The notes: a model not told the origin generated them from the letters alone. DNA of 64,000 bases from Acanthosoma haemorrhoidale (GCA_930367205.1 OV884011.1:113575139-113639138), one strand, 5' to 3'; counted from the first letter of the stretch, positions 28,201 through 37,478 are shown. Made by a program: numbers and translations.

Positions 28201-29669
28201 GAGTAGCATGTTCAGTTTGACCTTGACTGAAAAACCTAGTTGAGGTAATCTTTGAACATTCAACAAAAATTCATTAATAAAACTTTGGACATGCTCAGTT
28301 TTCTTTTGGAAAATTGTAAAACTTTCATTGTAAAATAACAAAACATGAGCTTAATTTGATGAAAAAAATCAATCAACGACTCTTGTCCGCCTTCCCTGTA
28401 GAAGGAAATCTGAAGAGAGAACTATAAGGGTATTAAATCAAAATATTTATATCGACATTTTACAAAACAAAAATAGAAGTGTGTATACTGTTCTGTTTTT
28501 GGGTCAACGGTCAACAGAAAAAATATTTATAAAATCGTGTCAGGAGACTTTCATTTCATCTTCATAAAACTGATTAGTTGATAGGCAAATAAAACAAATA
28601 ATTTATCATTTAAATGTACCTAAAGTAATAGAACCTTAACATTGATTGATATAATAAGTTATATAATGACGGTAGTAATAGTGTAATATAATATTTATCG
28701 TAAGTCTAGCTATGCCATACAACCATGACTTTCTTCAACCCTTATGGAGTATGAAAAGAAGAAACCTATTTAAAAAAAAATAGATTGAACCAATTGTTAA
28801 GTTTCGAAGATACTTCTATTATTCAATAAATCAAACAAATAAAATAATCGGTTATAACCTTTGTCAAACTTTTTTCAGGCCTAATGTATTATTATGTATT
28901 ACTTAAGAAGAAATATTAAGTAATCCAGATTAAATTGATGTCAATTGTGCAATAAATTGTTTCCAAGTGATGCAAACACTGAAGAAATCAAGGTTATATT
29001 TAACCAATTTTAGTGTTCATTATACCAGGTCATGTAATTTAGACTTAATGAGAAACTGAAAACTTTATTAAGAAATTATTTTCAAGAAATAATAAGTAAA
29101 AGCATTTGAAAAGTTTAAATAATGATAGACAATGAAATATTTTCTTAATATTTTAATGAATGTTGTTCAGCTTATTAGAAAAAAAGAAACCATTAGCTTT
29201 CTATTATCAGAGGTTTATTTTAAGTGTGTATTATAAAAATGTTCATAGGAAACCATTAATTGTTTGCTAGATAATATATATATATATATAATATTACATA
29301 ACCTAGGACTAACGAGAAAAAAAAAAAAAAAAAAAAAGTAAAAAAAAAAGTGAAACGATGACCAGCCAATGAACGTATAAATAAATTAAGATTCACTGGA
29401 AAAGGGTCGTTTTAATAGCTGGTCAATACATTTTCCCTAGTAATAATGAAAACAAAATGGTGGTACCTTTCTCTATGTAGAAGACAAATCCTCTCTTTGG
29501 GTACTTTGAGTCTCTTAGATATAAGTTTTTTGAGGTTTTCTATTGTTTCATTCTTTGTAACCGCTAGCTCAAATTGGCCCCCAGTGGTTGGTGTGACAGA
29601 AATGGTGATGTTAGGCCCTGGGCAACCACACCCAGAAGAACATGGGCAAGTCTCCTTAGCTGTTTCCAT
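838..29669 (-). CDS. MIDN: midnolin homologue, split gene, 3' end beyond window
   Basis: Four minus-strand exons (29669-29467, 18899-18812, 17047-16991, 1203 to about 838) join in phase. The result has an N-terminal Cys/Gly-rich leader, a ubiquitin-like domain, the [13 protein letters not shown] block and the DFLSG...LRLGDHMM block. That order is specific to midnolin (Drosophila stuxnet). Family knowledge: midnolin is a mainly nuclear protein that binds the proteasome and delivers short-lived nuclear proteins for ubiquitin-independent degradation; stuxnet affects Polycomb stability. The first three exons give 348 coding bases (116 codons). Introns are about 10.6, 1.8 and 15.8 kb. The C-terminal part, including the usual basic C-terminal helix, is not found here and should lie left of base 1. 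The identity is secure; the 3' end of exon 4 is not. Confidence 0.9.
2780..2910 (+). pseudogene. hAT transposase C-terminal fragment
   Basis: The plus-strand frame reads [19 protein letters not shown] then [11 protein letters not shown]. This resembles the hAT dimerisation region, whose usual form is ERVFS-AG-IV--KRS-L. Only this short piece is recognisable. The frame then runs into unrelated residues and no inverted termini were located. It is read as a decayed transposase remnant; the resemblance is short, so confidence is moderate. Confidence 0.4.
5193..5844 (+). mobile_element. Tc1/mariner-type element, 652 bp, internally deleted
   Basis: The element begins CAGAGGGGTCC and ends GGACCCCTCTG, with TA on both sides (5191-5192 and 5845-5846), the target duplication of the Tc1/mariner group. 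The terminal inverted repeats are about 78 bases with few mismatches. The right one begins at the end of the coding frame. Between them is one 127-codon ORF with only the DNA-binding half of a transposase, so the element cannot move itself. Confidence 0.88.
5391..5774 (+). CDS. truncated transposase: two HTH domains, no DDE catalytic domain
   Basis: The ATG at 5391 gives 127 residues, against roughly 340 for a full mariner-type transposase. The first helix-turn-helix (about residues 5-60) starts [16 protein letters not shown]; a basic RSGRP linker follows; the second (about 75-110) includes [20 protein letters not shown]. This is the paired-like, DUF4817-type N-terminal half. The frame ends [13 protein letters not shown] at the inner edge of the right inverted repeat, and no catalytic D or E residues remain. 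The frame has no internal stop. Such a product would be expected to bind the element termini. Confidence 0.8.
   Translation: MTGVRLTFDERKSVLKWYFKYENINEVQRQWRNVYQTEQPTRLTIRRIRDKFEAEGCVKDVHKQRSGRPVTVTSRFNSHLVLQQFTRSPQKSVRQCARETGVSRSSVRRILKTAIFKLDFKLHFHQK
10429..10647 (-). CDS. candidate exon inside midnolin intron 3, 73 codons, symmetric phase
   Basis: On the minus strand a CAG acceptor (10650-10648) precedes an open block of exactly 219 bases ending before GTACTC (donor at 10428-10427). It starts [20 protein letters not shown] and ends with [17 protein letters not shown]. It is about half G+C in a region near 30%. It is phase 0 at both ends, which would fit between midnolin exons 3 and 4 without shifting the frame. 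No family is recognised. It may be an alternative exon, an unrelated gene piece or a decayed transposon. The polypyrimidine tract before the acceptor is weak. Confidence 0.3.
12400..12565 (+). pseudogene. possible Helitron/PIF1 helicase fragment
   Basis: The plus strand reads [19 protein letters not shown] in one frame and [20 protein letters not shown] in the next. The second resembles the E--NYP-EFLNSL-PSG motif of PIF1-like helicases in Helitrons. At least one frameshift lies between them and no other helicase motif was found nearby. It is therefore at best a small broken remnant. Confidence 0.35.
16991..17047 (-). CDS. MIDN: midnolin exon 3: [13 protein letters not shown] block
   Basis: A 57-base, 19-codon exon between a TAG acceptor and a GTAAGT donor. 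It encodes [19 protein letters not shown], the segment that follows the ubiquitin-like domain in midnolins. It starts and ends in phase 0, so it joins exon 2 and exon 4 without a shift. Confidence 0.93.
17048..18811 (-). other. midnolin intron 2 (1.76 kb)
   Basis: AT-rich, with no supported gene. An open frame on the plus strand (18297-18551) includes [17 protein letters not shown], which hints at a decayed transposase but lacks further motifs. Confidence 0.7.
18812..18899 (-). CDS. MIDN: midnolin exon 2: second half of ubiquitin-like domain
   Basis: An 88-base exon between a TTTTAG acceptor and a GTAAGT donor. The first base completes the split Arg codon; then it reads [20 protein letters not shown] and LPSVETGLL. 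This is the conserved end of the midnolin ubiquitin-like domain plus the following linker. It ends in phase 0. It was missed by simple ORF calling because it is short. Confidence 0.92.
20309..20440 (+). repeat. left copy of a decayed direct repeat (possible LTR)
   Basis: It starts TGTTGCGAAAT and shares blocks with 22420-22560, in the same order: TATTATCT, ACT(T/C)CCTTCC, CCCTTAAA, CTGCTGCTC, GTCTAGTT and GGATCAAT. Spacing of 2.1 kb and equal orientation suggest the LTRs of an old element. Confidence 0.4.
20579..21001 (+). pseudogene. Asn/Gln/His-rich ORF inside the decayed LTR element
   Basis: The frame is 140 codons long with no ATG near its start (it opens at TTG). It is very rich in Asn, Gln, His and Arg, with motifs such as WRHREENHD and [11 protein letters not shown]. 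It lies just after the left repeat copy, where gag would be expected. No zinc knuckle, protease or polymerase is seen, and the 1.4 kb that follows is decayed. A gag remnant is the best guess. Confidence 0.3.
22420..22560 (+). repeat. right copy of the decayed direct repeat (possible LTR)
   Basis: Partner of 20309-20440. It begins TGTTGCGAAATAAGTTC and differs from the partner by many substitutions and an insertion near CACTCACGGTG. No clear target duplication or primer site was found. Confidence 0.4.
23912..24129 (+). mobile_element. hAT-type MITE, 218 bp
   Basis: It starts CAGTGGCGTAACTA and ends TAGTTACGCCACTG, a 14-base inverted terminus. It is flanked by the 8-base direct repeat ATGGTTAG (23904-23911 and 24130-24137), the target length of hAT transposons. 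It has no coding content. Confidence 0.88.
29467..29669 (-). CDS. MIDN: midnolin exon 1: start codon and first half of ubiquitin-like domain
   Basis: ATG at 29669. The leader [19 protein letters not shown] matches the Cys/Gly-rich midnolin N terminus. It is followed by [15 protein letters not shown] and [14 protein letters not shown], the first strands and helix of the ubiquitin-like fold. The exon ends at 29467 before a GTACCA donor, leaving two bases of a split Arg codon. The downstream acceptor supplies the third base, so the phase matches exon 2. The open frame running on to 29412 is intronic read-through. Confidence 0.92.
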
Positions 29670-29900
29670 TACGAAAGCACATTCACTAGAACACTAGAAC
29701 GGGACACACTACAAAGGGTCTCACACAAGGGCTAATGTTGCCGGAAAGGAGATGTATCGGTAAACTCCGCGCACTACAAATTCGAAAACATTACTGCCCT
29801 CCTTCGCGTCTCGGTAGTAAATGGCAGGTTAAAATTGGAAGGGCCAGCTGACTGGTAGTGGTGTGGTAGCAGTGATGCCAACATCTATTCGACGCGACTG
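29670..29900 (-). promoter_or_regulatory. probable midnolin 5' UTR and promoter region
   Basis: About 230 bases directly upstream of the midnolin ATG are clearly richer in G+C and CpG (CGCGCACT, TTCGCGTCTCGG, TTCGACGCGACTG) than the AT-rich DNA on either side. No TATA box was recognised. The transcription start cannot be placed from sequence alone. Confidence 0.4.
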
Positions 29901-32758
29901 AATATACCTTCCAATAGTATTGGACTCGCTATTTCTTATTGTTAAAAAAGGCAACATTGAAATTTCTTTAATAATACTAAGTAAAAAATACTTTATAATG
30001 TTACATTTTTAAATAACATTCTGCTAATACATATTAAATATAGTTTAAATTACAGATTTTGTGACTAATTTCTTCAATTGAAATCTGCCCTTTTAGTTTA
30101 TTTGCTATTATTCTATAATATGGAAGATAATTTCATAATTTCAATAGTAATACATTATTAAAAAAAACTATTATCAATTTACAGACATGTATGATGTTTT
30201 CGATTATCTATCAATAAAAAGTTTAGGCCTCATCCAATTATTTTTTATTTCAGTTACTGTTTATTTCTAGATATATGAGCAGTTGATTATAAAAATGTGT
30301 AAAATTTATGTGAGTATACATACATATCACACATTCAGAATGAAAGGGGCACAACTCTGAAACCGCTTTTAAAGTTTCTTCTTAAACTTCATATTTCGGC
30401 TGTTTTAGGAGTTTTTTTTTGACGAGGCAACTGTTAATACTAAAACAAGGCCTGTAAGCTACAATGTAAAAACTGATTCCTGTGAATCTTACAATGGAAC
30501 TAACTCAAAAAAAAGATCGCCAAATCAAATTGTGGCATTTTCAATCTGGATATGCTATATAAATATATATATATATGATTTCATTATTATAAATTTATTG
30601 ATTTTAAGAAAGGAGTTTACTGTGGTGATAATTTATATAAAGCTAATGTAGTGTTTTGACCTGGCACCTAGACCCAGGTTTCCTGGCCACCAAGGCATGA
30701 CTACCTTGGCAACCTGAGATTTTCCAGCAATTTTGGACAGGAGTAGGTTGCCATAAATAGCAGCATTTGTCTTTGACCAAAGGTGAACCCCATCACCATG
30801 GTCCATTTGCATTGCTCAATTGTTTAGCTTTTATCAGATAGATGTTAGTTTTGTAAAAATTGCTTAAAATGCATGTTAGCATTGCACTATAAGGAGCTTA
30901 CTTCATCTCAATATATATTATTGCATATATTTAATTTTTAAATAAATAAATAAAAAGGTTGAGGGGAAAAAAACAGTTCTTTGTCTTTTCTTTTACATTC
31001 AGGTAAAAGAAAAAGTGATCGCCAAATCAAATTGTGCCCTTTTCATTCTGGATATGCAATATATATATTGTAATGATTTGATTATTAGTCAGTGAATTTC
31101 TAAAAGCAAAAATAAATTATAATGTATACAACGAAATGTGTTAGCTGAGGAAGAAGAAGGAACGTATTGGAAGAGCCATGTGCTAGACCTGGTAACTACC
31201 AAGAAGATTGAATAAAACTAGTGACCATCCAACAATGAAGAAAATTTATGTTTTTAGTAGTCAATGTGTAAGAAAATAGATAGTAAAGCAATTGAGGACA
31301 TAACAGGAAATGATTTGTGAGCTATGTGGAAGAGAGTTTTGAGTGTTAAAAAATATATAGGCAATCGTTCATTAGACTCGAGAGAGGGAGTTGTTATTTA
31401 GACTCTAGAGTCAAAGGAGTATAAATTATTATTTCAAAGATTATCAGTGGTCTAGCGAATGCAGTAACCACCAATATACACCTAAAAATAAAGACAGCCA
31501 ACGAATATATTGTAAATATATTTAATTTATTTCTCATATAATAAATTCAAGTTTTCAAGTGAGAGTAAAGAACCAACCATTGAGATGTAAGATTCTAAAA
31601 ACAAAATAATAAATATATTTTTTTCAAATAAAAATGTTTTTATATTTCTGAAATTTTTATTAATGTCTCTTTTTAGTTCAAATTTGTTTAACAAAAAGAA
31701 AAATCAAGACAATCTATATGTATTGTGATGTTAGACTAGATGAAAATGTATAGTTTAGGCAGATAGGGCATTGAACAGATAAGCTAAATTAGTTAAACAA
31801 ATCTTTATTGAAAGAAACTATGATATGTATAAGTGTGATAATGGACAAAAAGGATATAAAATGAGGTTAATGATTTTAGTCACTGAATTTCTAAAAGCAA
31901 AAATAAATTATAATGTATGCACAATGAGGCTAAACTATTCCTGCATTACCGCAGTGAGCAAATGGTATGGTCTATAGTTGTATGGTACTACCTTGTTTCT
32001 TCGGGCAACCAATCATTTTCTATGGTGTTAGGTGAATATGTTAAATGAACTTACATAAATTCTTTGCTGACCTCCCATTATTCTCCATCATCCTGCTCCT
32101 CCCTCGATGAAGCAGAGAGCCTCTCTACTCAATCATTTTATTTTCTGTGTGACAAGTAGCTGCACACTGAGTATATGGCAATTCTTCTTACCTTTGTTCA
32201 CTTCATTTTTTTAGAATTGCATGAAAATGGTGCCATAAGCATAACTGTAGGTTAATGATCGTGATATTTAAATTAAGTACCGACTTCAGAAACAGTATAC
32301 TCTGAACATATGTTAAGACCCAAAGGAAGAAGATATGAAAACCACTTAACATCAAAGAATGTAACCATGTTATTTAAATCATTCTTTATTGGTAACTATT
32401 ATTTTAACTATATAAAATTCTTATACCATTTGTCAATATGAAAAATTGGAAATAGTAGCATTATGTGCTAGGACCATAGTTTCGAGTATTTAAAACTGCT
32501 TCATACCTACACCAAAACAAATATTTTTCTTAAAAATATTGTCCTAAAAATCAATTCTATATATAAATTAGTGATGTTTTTAATTGTTTGTTATAATTAA
32601 AAAAAAATAGTTCTGAATATTGTTTGAATTGTTAGAAGTAAATCTCAAATTATTTGAAAAGTAATTATCTAAAATTCAATGTGTCCAATGTATAAGTTTG
32701 TTTCATATGTGTTTTAGCTGTAATATGTGGTTAATTAGTCTTTCTATCTGGGTTACAT
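29901..32758. other. intergenic AT-rich stretch
   Basis: Upstream of midnolin. Apart from the repeat cluster at 30.3-31.9 kb I see no gene. A patch at about 30660-30830 is richer in G+C but has no open frame or RNA signature that I recognise. Confidence 0.6.
30290..31930. repeat. cluster of short dispersed repeats
   Basis: The block TGATCGCCAAATCAAATTGT followed by CATTCTGGATATGC occurs near 30514 and 31016, and a related piece in inverted orientation near 30335. The block TGAATTTCTAAAAGC plus AATAAATTATAATGTAT occurs near 31092 and 31883. GATTTTAAGAAAGGAG near 30600 recurs near 43796. No coding content was seen; an uncharacterised MITE or SINE family is possible. Confidence 0.5.
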
Positions 32759-32783
32759 ATTATTACGTTCTTTGAATATTATA

Positions 32784-33323
32784 TGGTAATTTTATTTTTT
32801 ATTCTTTTACTTTAAATTTATTTTATTTACTATTTACTATTAGGTTTACTAACAAAAATAAATCTGGCAAAAAGATGAATTTAATTACAAACAAAAAAAA
32901 AAACTTATATTAATTTTATAAATACTTGTCTATTAATTTGATTCCTTTTCTTCTTCAATTCTCTTCATTCTTTAAACAAAATTAATACTTCTTCTCTTCG
33001 TGCTATTTCTCTTCCGTTCTGCTTTAAGTCAATAACCACTAACCAACAAAGTTTTTAAGTTTTTCTTACTCACAATCTCAAGCTAATAATATGTATTACG
33101 GGCTGATCCCAAAACTAGAGTGTAACTGTGTGTGTTCTCTCAGAACCACAACAACAACTAATTATAACTGGCTAAAACTAGAGAGTAATTTTGTGTGTTC
33201 ATTATGATACAACAACTATATTCTTTTGTTTTTTTCATACACTCTCACTTGTTTTTATTTTGCCTTCTTGATAAGTTGGATTAAATATTCTATAAAAACT
33301 CCACAATCTCTAATATCACAACA
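32784..33323 (-). repeat. LTR copy A (3' LTR on minus strand)
   Basis: About 540 bases, closely similar to 35096-35627 over most of its length but with a different end (ACCA instead of AACA). A GGAGCGGACCCG stretch just before it on the minus strand could be a weak polypurine tract. Confidence 0.65.
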
Positions 33324-33567
33324 TTCGGGTCCGCTCCGATTTAAAAATTTTTTTGAGCTTGTCGATTAAAAAATTTTTCATTCCACTTTACTTTTGATTT
33401 CACTATTCACTTTTGGCAATTTGCATTTTCTTATTACTAAATGACAAGATCAGATTATGTGTCACCAAAATTTTACATTTTTCATTTCAACCATTTACAT
33501 CACAAATGTAATTGTACCTTACAGACATCTTAACTTTTAACTATAGTACCATACATTTATAATTTCC

Positions 33568-34090
33568 AAGTTTTTACATTGCTGGGTTGACAATATCTTC
33601 ATAATAAAGTATTAATTACTTTTAAATTTCAAACTTTTATATAGCTTTTAACATTTACCAACTTGATTGTACAAAATAAACATACTAACATTTTAGTACA
33701 TTAGAATAAAATTCAATTTCAAAGTTTTTACATGTGTCCAATTGACACTATTTTCATAAAGGTTTTAACGAATTTTAAATTTTTTCTATAGATGTTAACA
33801 TATTTGATTGTCCAAATAAACATTATACCATTTTAATACAATACAATAAATTTCAATTCAAGTTTTTACTTGTCCGATTTACATTATTTTATAATAAGGT
33901 TTTCAATTTATTTTAATTTTCAAGTTTTTAGATAGATTTTAACATATTGATAAATTTGATTGTAAAAATAAACATACTAACATTTAAACATTAGAATAAA
34001 CTTCAATTTTTAAATGTGTCTGATTGACATTATTTTATAATGAAGTATTCAATTAATTTTAATTTTCTATTGTTTATATAGATCAAGTTT
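33568..34090. repeat. tandem array, about 3.5 units of roughly 145 bp
   Basis: Units begin at about 33568, 33721, 33860 and 34007. Each runs through AAGTTTTTACAT, TGATTGACA, ATTTTCATAATAAAG, TTTTAACATAT, TTGATTGTA, AATAAACATACTAACATTT and AGAATAAA-TTCAATTT, with about 15-25% differences between units. It lies in the internal region of the non-autonomous element, downstream of its ORF. Confidence 0.65.
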
Positions 34091-34158
34091 TACATGTCAT
34101 CCGATTAGCATTTTTTCATAATAAAATATAACCTTTTTCTTCTTTTTTTATAATTATA

Positions 34159-34785
34159 CTATATGGTATTAAAAACATACCTGAAATTATTTTTAAAGTC
34201 TTTCCTTTTATTTATTTTCATGTTATTCAAACTATACTTGCCAAACGGGGTTTCATTACATTGATTTGAAACTTTGAGTTCGAATTTATTCCAATTCAAA
34301 CTTTTAACTATTGTACTTTTTACTTTACTTATAATTTCTACTGGTTCAGAATTTTTAAATTGTTGAATCTCTGACTTATCATGATTATTAATTACTCGTA
34401 TTATATCACGATTAATTACCGATTTAGTTTCACTAGAGTTACTCGTTATTTTAATTTTATTTTGTTCCTTTATACTTTTTATAACCTCCGCTTCCTTCTC
34501 CTTTTTATTACTTTTCTCCTTAATTTCTTTTTTATATGAACCTAAATCATTTTTAATTAATTTTTGTTTATTTTCGGTTTCGAAGTTAACTTCTTTCAAA
34601 TCATTTTTCTGATTTTCCAGTTCCGGTTTTAAATCCGTTTCTAAAGTATGTATTTTTTCATCCATTTTATCATTTAAATCTTTGAAAGAATTTTGTAATT
34701 GTTGTTCAATTCTTTCACATTTATCGTCAATTTTTAAAAAAATTTCATTATTTCTATCTGCTAATTTATCGATTTTATTAGACAA
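34159..34785 (-). CDS. Lys/Glu-rich coiled-coil ORF of the non-autonomous LTR element
   Basis: 208 codons opening at TTG, so there is no true start here. The first 110 residues are a strongly charged helical stretch with heptad-like spacing (KIDDKCERIEQQLQNSFKDL); the rest is Lys-, Ser- and Asn-rich. An upstream ATG at 34945 opens a 56-codon frame of the same character that ends shortly before this one, in another frame, at a duplicated AAATTTATTAGAATT. A frameshift probably split one original protein. There is no zinc knuckle or enzyme motif. Its position after the primer site suggests a gag-like role. Confidence 0.5.
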   Translation of the reverse strand: MSNKIDKLADRNNEIFLKIDDKCERIEQQLQNSFKDLNDKMDEKIHTLETDLKPELENQKNDLKEVNFETENKQKLIKNDLGSYKKEIKEKSNKKEKEAEVIKSIKEQNKIKITSNSSETKSVINRDIIRVINNHDKSEIQQFKNSEPVEIISKVKSTIVKSLNWNKFELKVSNQCNETPFGKYSLNNMKINKRKDFKNNFRYVFNTI

Positions 34786-35070
34786 TTCTAATAAATTTTT
34801 CTTGTTTTAATTCTAATAAATTTGTTTCAAGTTTTAAAATTTTTTCGTTAATATTTTGCATCTTACTCTCCTCCTTATCTACGTATCTATCAATTATACT
34901 TTGCTCATTTGGATCAGTATTGACACTATGCTTATCTTTTTCCATGAGTGAATTTAACTATATCAATCTTAATCACAAATACAATTTTTAACCTAATCTT
35001 TATATCAAATTTAAACACAATTTTCGTGAAACTATCTAAACAATCCTTTAGCCAGATTACTTCGTTATCA

Positions 35071-35088
35071 GCCCCACGTTGGGCGCCA
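35071..35088 (-). other. primer binding site complementary to tRNA-Lys(CUU)
   Basis: The plus strand reads GCCCCACGTTGGGCGCCA, identical to the 3' end (with CCA) of animal tRNA-Lys(CUU) as I know it. It lies seven bases inside the 5' LTR end on the minus strand, the standard place for a minus-strand DNA primer. Confidence 0.85.
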
Positions 35089-35095
35089 AATATTA

Positions 35096-35627
35096 TGTTT
35101 TTCAAATAAATTAGTTTTATTGTTAACTTTAAATTTATTTTAATTACTATTTACAATTAGGTTCTATTAACAAAAATAAATCTGGCAAAAAGATGAATTT
35201 AATTACAAACATAAAAAAAAAACTTAAATTAATTATATAAATACTTGTCTATAAATTCGATTCCTTTTCTTCTTTAATTCTCTTCGTTCTTTAAACAAAA
35301 TTAATACTTCTTCTCTTTTTCTCTTCTGTTCTGCTTTAAGTCAATAACCATTAACCAACAAAGTTTTTCTTACTCACAATCTCAAGCTAATAATATGTAT
35401 TACGGGCTGATTCCAAAACTAGAGTGTAACTATGTGTGTTCTCTCAGAACCACAACAACTAATTATAACTGGCTAAAACTAGAGAGTAATTTTGTGTGTT
35501 CATTATCATACAACAACAACTATATTCTTTTGTTTTTTTCATACACTCTCACTTGTTTTTATTTTGCCTTCTTGATAAGGTGGATTAAATATTATATACA
35601 AACTCTACAATATCTAATATCACAACA
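35096..35627 (-). repeat. LTR copy B (5' LTR on minus strand)
   Basis: 532 bases with perfect short inverted ends TGTT...AACA. It is adjacent to the primer site. Confidence 0.75.
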
Positions 35628-35636
35628 ATATCTAGT

Positions 35637-36098
35637 TTTTTTTAGCCAGTTATAATGAGTTGTTGTTGTGGTTCTGAGAAAACACACAGAGCATTATATT
35701 CACTCTAGTTTTTAGGATCAGCCTGATATATGTATCTGAATTAAGTGATGCAATAAAAAGCCCATAATACATATTATTAGCTTGAGATTGTGAGTAAGAA
35801 AAACTTATAAACTTTGTTGGTTAGTGGTTATTGACCTGAAGCGGAACGAAAGAGAAATAGCACGAAGAGAAGAATTATAAATTTGATTAAAAAGAAGACC
35901 ATTGAAGAAGAAAAGGAATCGAATTAATAGACAAGTATTTATAAAATTAATATAAGTTTTTTTTTTTGTTTGTAATTAAATTCATCTTTTTGCCAGATTT
36001 ATTTTTGTTAGTAAACCTAATAGTAAATAGTAAATAAAATAAATTTAAAGTAAAAGAATAAAAAATAAAATTACCATATAATATTCAAAGAACGTAAT

Positions 36099-36101
<3 letters not shown>
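35637..36101 (+). repeat. LTR copy C, inverted, with 25 bases of flank
   Basis: The reverse complement of this stretch matches copy A (roughly 90%). It also matches the 25 bases outside A (32759-32783 against 36077-36101), which are not LTR sequence. It lacks the first part of the LTR, carries a 35-base insert near 35730-35765, and abuts copy B head to head. Confidence 0.7.

Positions 36102-36103
<2 letters not shown>

Positions 36104-36131
<28 letters not shown>
36104..36131. repeat. (TA)n microsatellite
   Basis: About 14 TA units directly beside inverted LTR copy C. Confidence 0.9.
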
Positions 36132-36134
<3 letters not shown>

Positions 36135-36753
36135 GCGATATTTAGATGTAAATTTTATTTATCAAGACTTTGAATTTGAAATAAAAAGGTGTTAAACGAC
36201 CCGTGTATCAAGAAGGCTATAAAAACAAAAGAGGAGTGCTTGAAAAACAAGAGAATAGGGCGTTGTTCTAATAGTGAGCTCATGAGACAAGGGCTTAAAA
36301 TTTAGAGAGTGAAATTTGTTGCACTTTGAAAATTTTTTATTTAATAGTGATTTAGCATGTGGAAGAACAGTTTTATCAGGGCAAGAGGATTGATGTGATA
36401 TAATTGGATATTACTGACCGTGTGGCAGACCAAGTGTTTATATAAAGAATTAAAGAAAGTTTTGTAATATCTAATTTTTCTTTTGCCAGAACCTTAAAAC
36501 CTCAGATAAAACATTATTTAAATAAAAAAGTAACAATATTCTTTTTTTTAACTAGCTTTGCAACTATCAATACAAATTTGTTAATGTACCTAACCAATTG
36601 TACTAGTTCTATTAAATTTAAAGTGTTCTGAAACGACAAACTTATATAAATATTGTCAGCTCTTTTATATTTGTGTATATCACATTAATATTAGCTAATT
36701 AGTGTATTTGTTTTTTCCATATTATATTAATAATTAATTTTTTTGAAATACAG

Positions 36754-36956
36754 AAGAATTTTTATTCTGCAGCAAGGTTGAAATGTTAGAAAAGATCGAT
36801 GCTGATGGCTTTCAGGAGGTTGAAGCCAGGAAGGCTGCTTGCCATTCGGCTCTGGGCATCGTTGAGACCCTCATCACCAACAGTTACATCCCAGCAGCTG
36901 TTTTAAACACGGAAACTGCAGGGTTTAGTGGTTTGGCAGGGAGCGCCAGCAACATG
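36754..36956 (+). CDS. orphan exon-like block, plus strand
   Basis: After a GAAATACAG acceptor a frame of 67 codons reads EFLFCSKVEMLEKIDADGFQ, then EVEARKAACHSALGIVETLI and NSYIPAAVLN, ending before ATG|GTAGGA. It is near 50% G+C in DNA of about 25-30%, and its composition is that of a folded protein. I do not recognise the family. The frame itself stays open to a stop at 37017-37019. It may be an internal exon of an unseen plus-strand gene or a captured gene fragment. Confidence 0.45.
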
Positions 36957-37300
36957 GTAGGAACATCAGCCTGTGTTATAACCTTCACCTTCAGGCATAA
37001 TAACCAAAGCAAAATGTGATATCTGCTAAGATCTAAGGAACTAAACCACCCTATAAATAATTCTTCTAATTAAATTAAGTTCAATACTTGCAATTAATTT
37101 ATGTGAAGGAGAGTGTTTCAATATTTTTGCTGTTAATAAACAATAATAAACATTTCATACTCTTAAAGATATAAATAAGTAAGTAACAAAAATGTAATTA
37201 GTAATGAATAAAACCCCTTGCATAAATATTTTGTATTTACATTATTTAGAAGTTTTCAATACAATCAAGCAACATAAATAAACATTAACCCATCAATGAA

Positions 37301-37478
37301 TATGGATCAGTGTTTTATGTATGTAATAATTAATGAAAACTATAACTTGATACAAGTGATCACAGTGTAATAGTTTAAGAAAAAAATATTAAAACAAATC
37401 TTATATATATATATTTATCGGATACAAAACAATTTTAAAAAAGAATAATTTATTTAATTATAATTATTTACAAATTTA
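37301..37478. repeat. direct repeat copy 1, beyond the TXNL4A last exon
   Basis: 178 bases starting TATGGATCAGTGTTTTATG and ending TTTACAAATTTA. Nearly identical to copy 2 in the intron (38007-38145 continued at 43449-43519). Confidence 0.88.

Larger units (their letters stand above)
18900..29466 (-). other. midnolin intron 1 (10.6 kb)
   Basis: Mostly AT-rich non-coding DNA. It holds a decayed LTR pair around 20.3 and 22.4 kb, a hAT MITE at 23912-24129, a short (TA)n run at about 29274-29290 and a run of more than 20 A at about 29320. I see no further host exon. Confidence 0.7.
32784..35627 (-). mobile_element. non-autonomous LTR retrotransposon with tRNA-Lys primer site
   Basis: Two direct LTR-like copies (32784-33323 and 35096-35627) enclose a 1.77-kb internal region. 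On the minus strand the 5' LTR starts TGTTGTGATATTAG and ends AAACA. The primer site lies seven bases later. A coiled-coil ORF and then a tandem array follow; there is no protease, polymerase or integrase. This layout fits a large non-autonomous derivative (LARD). No target duplication is evident, and the two LTRs differ in their last 40 or so bases, so the copy is old or rearranged. Confidence 0.7.
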
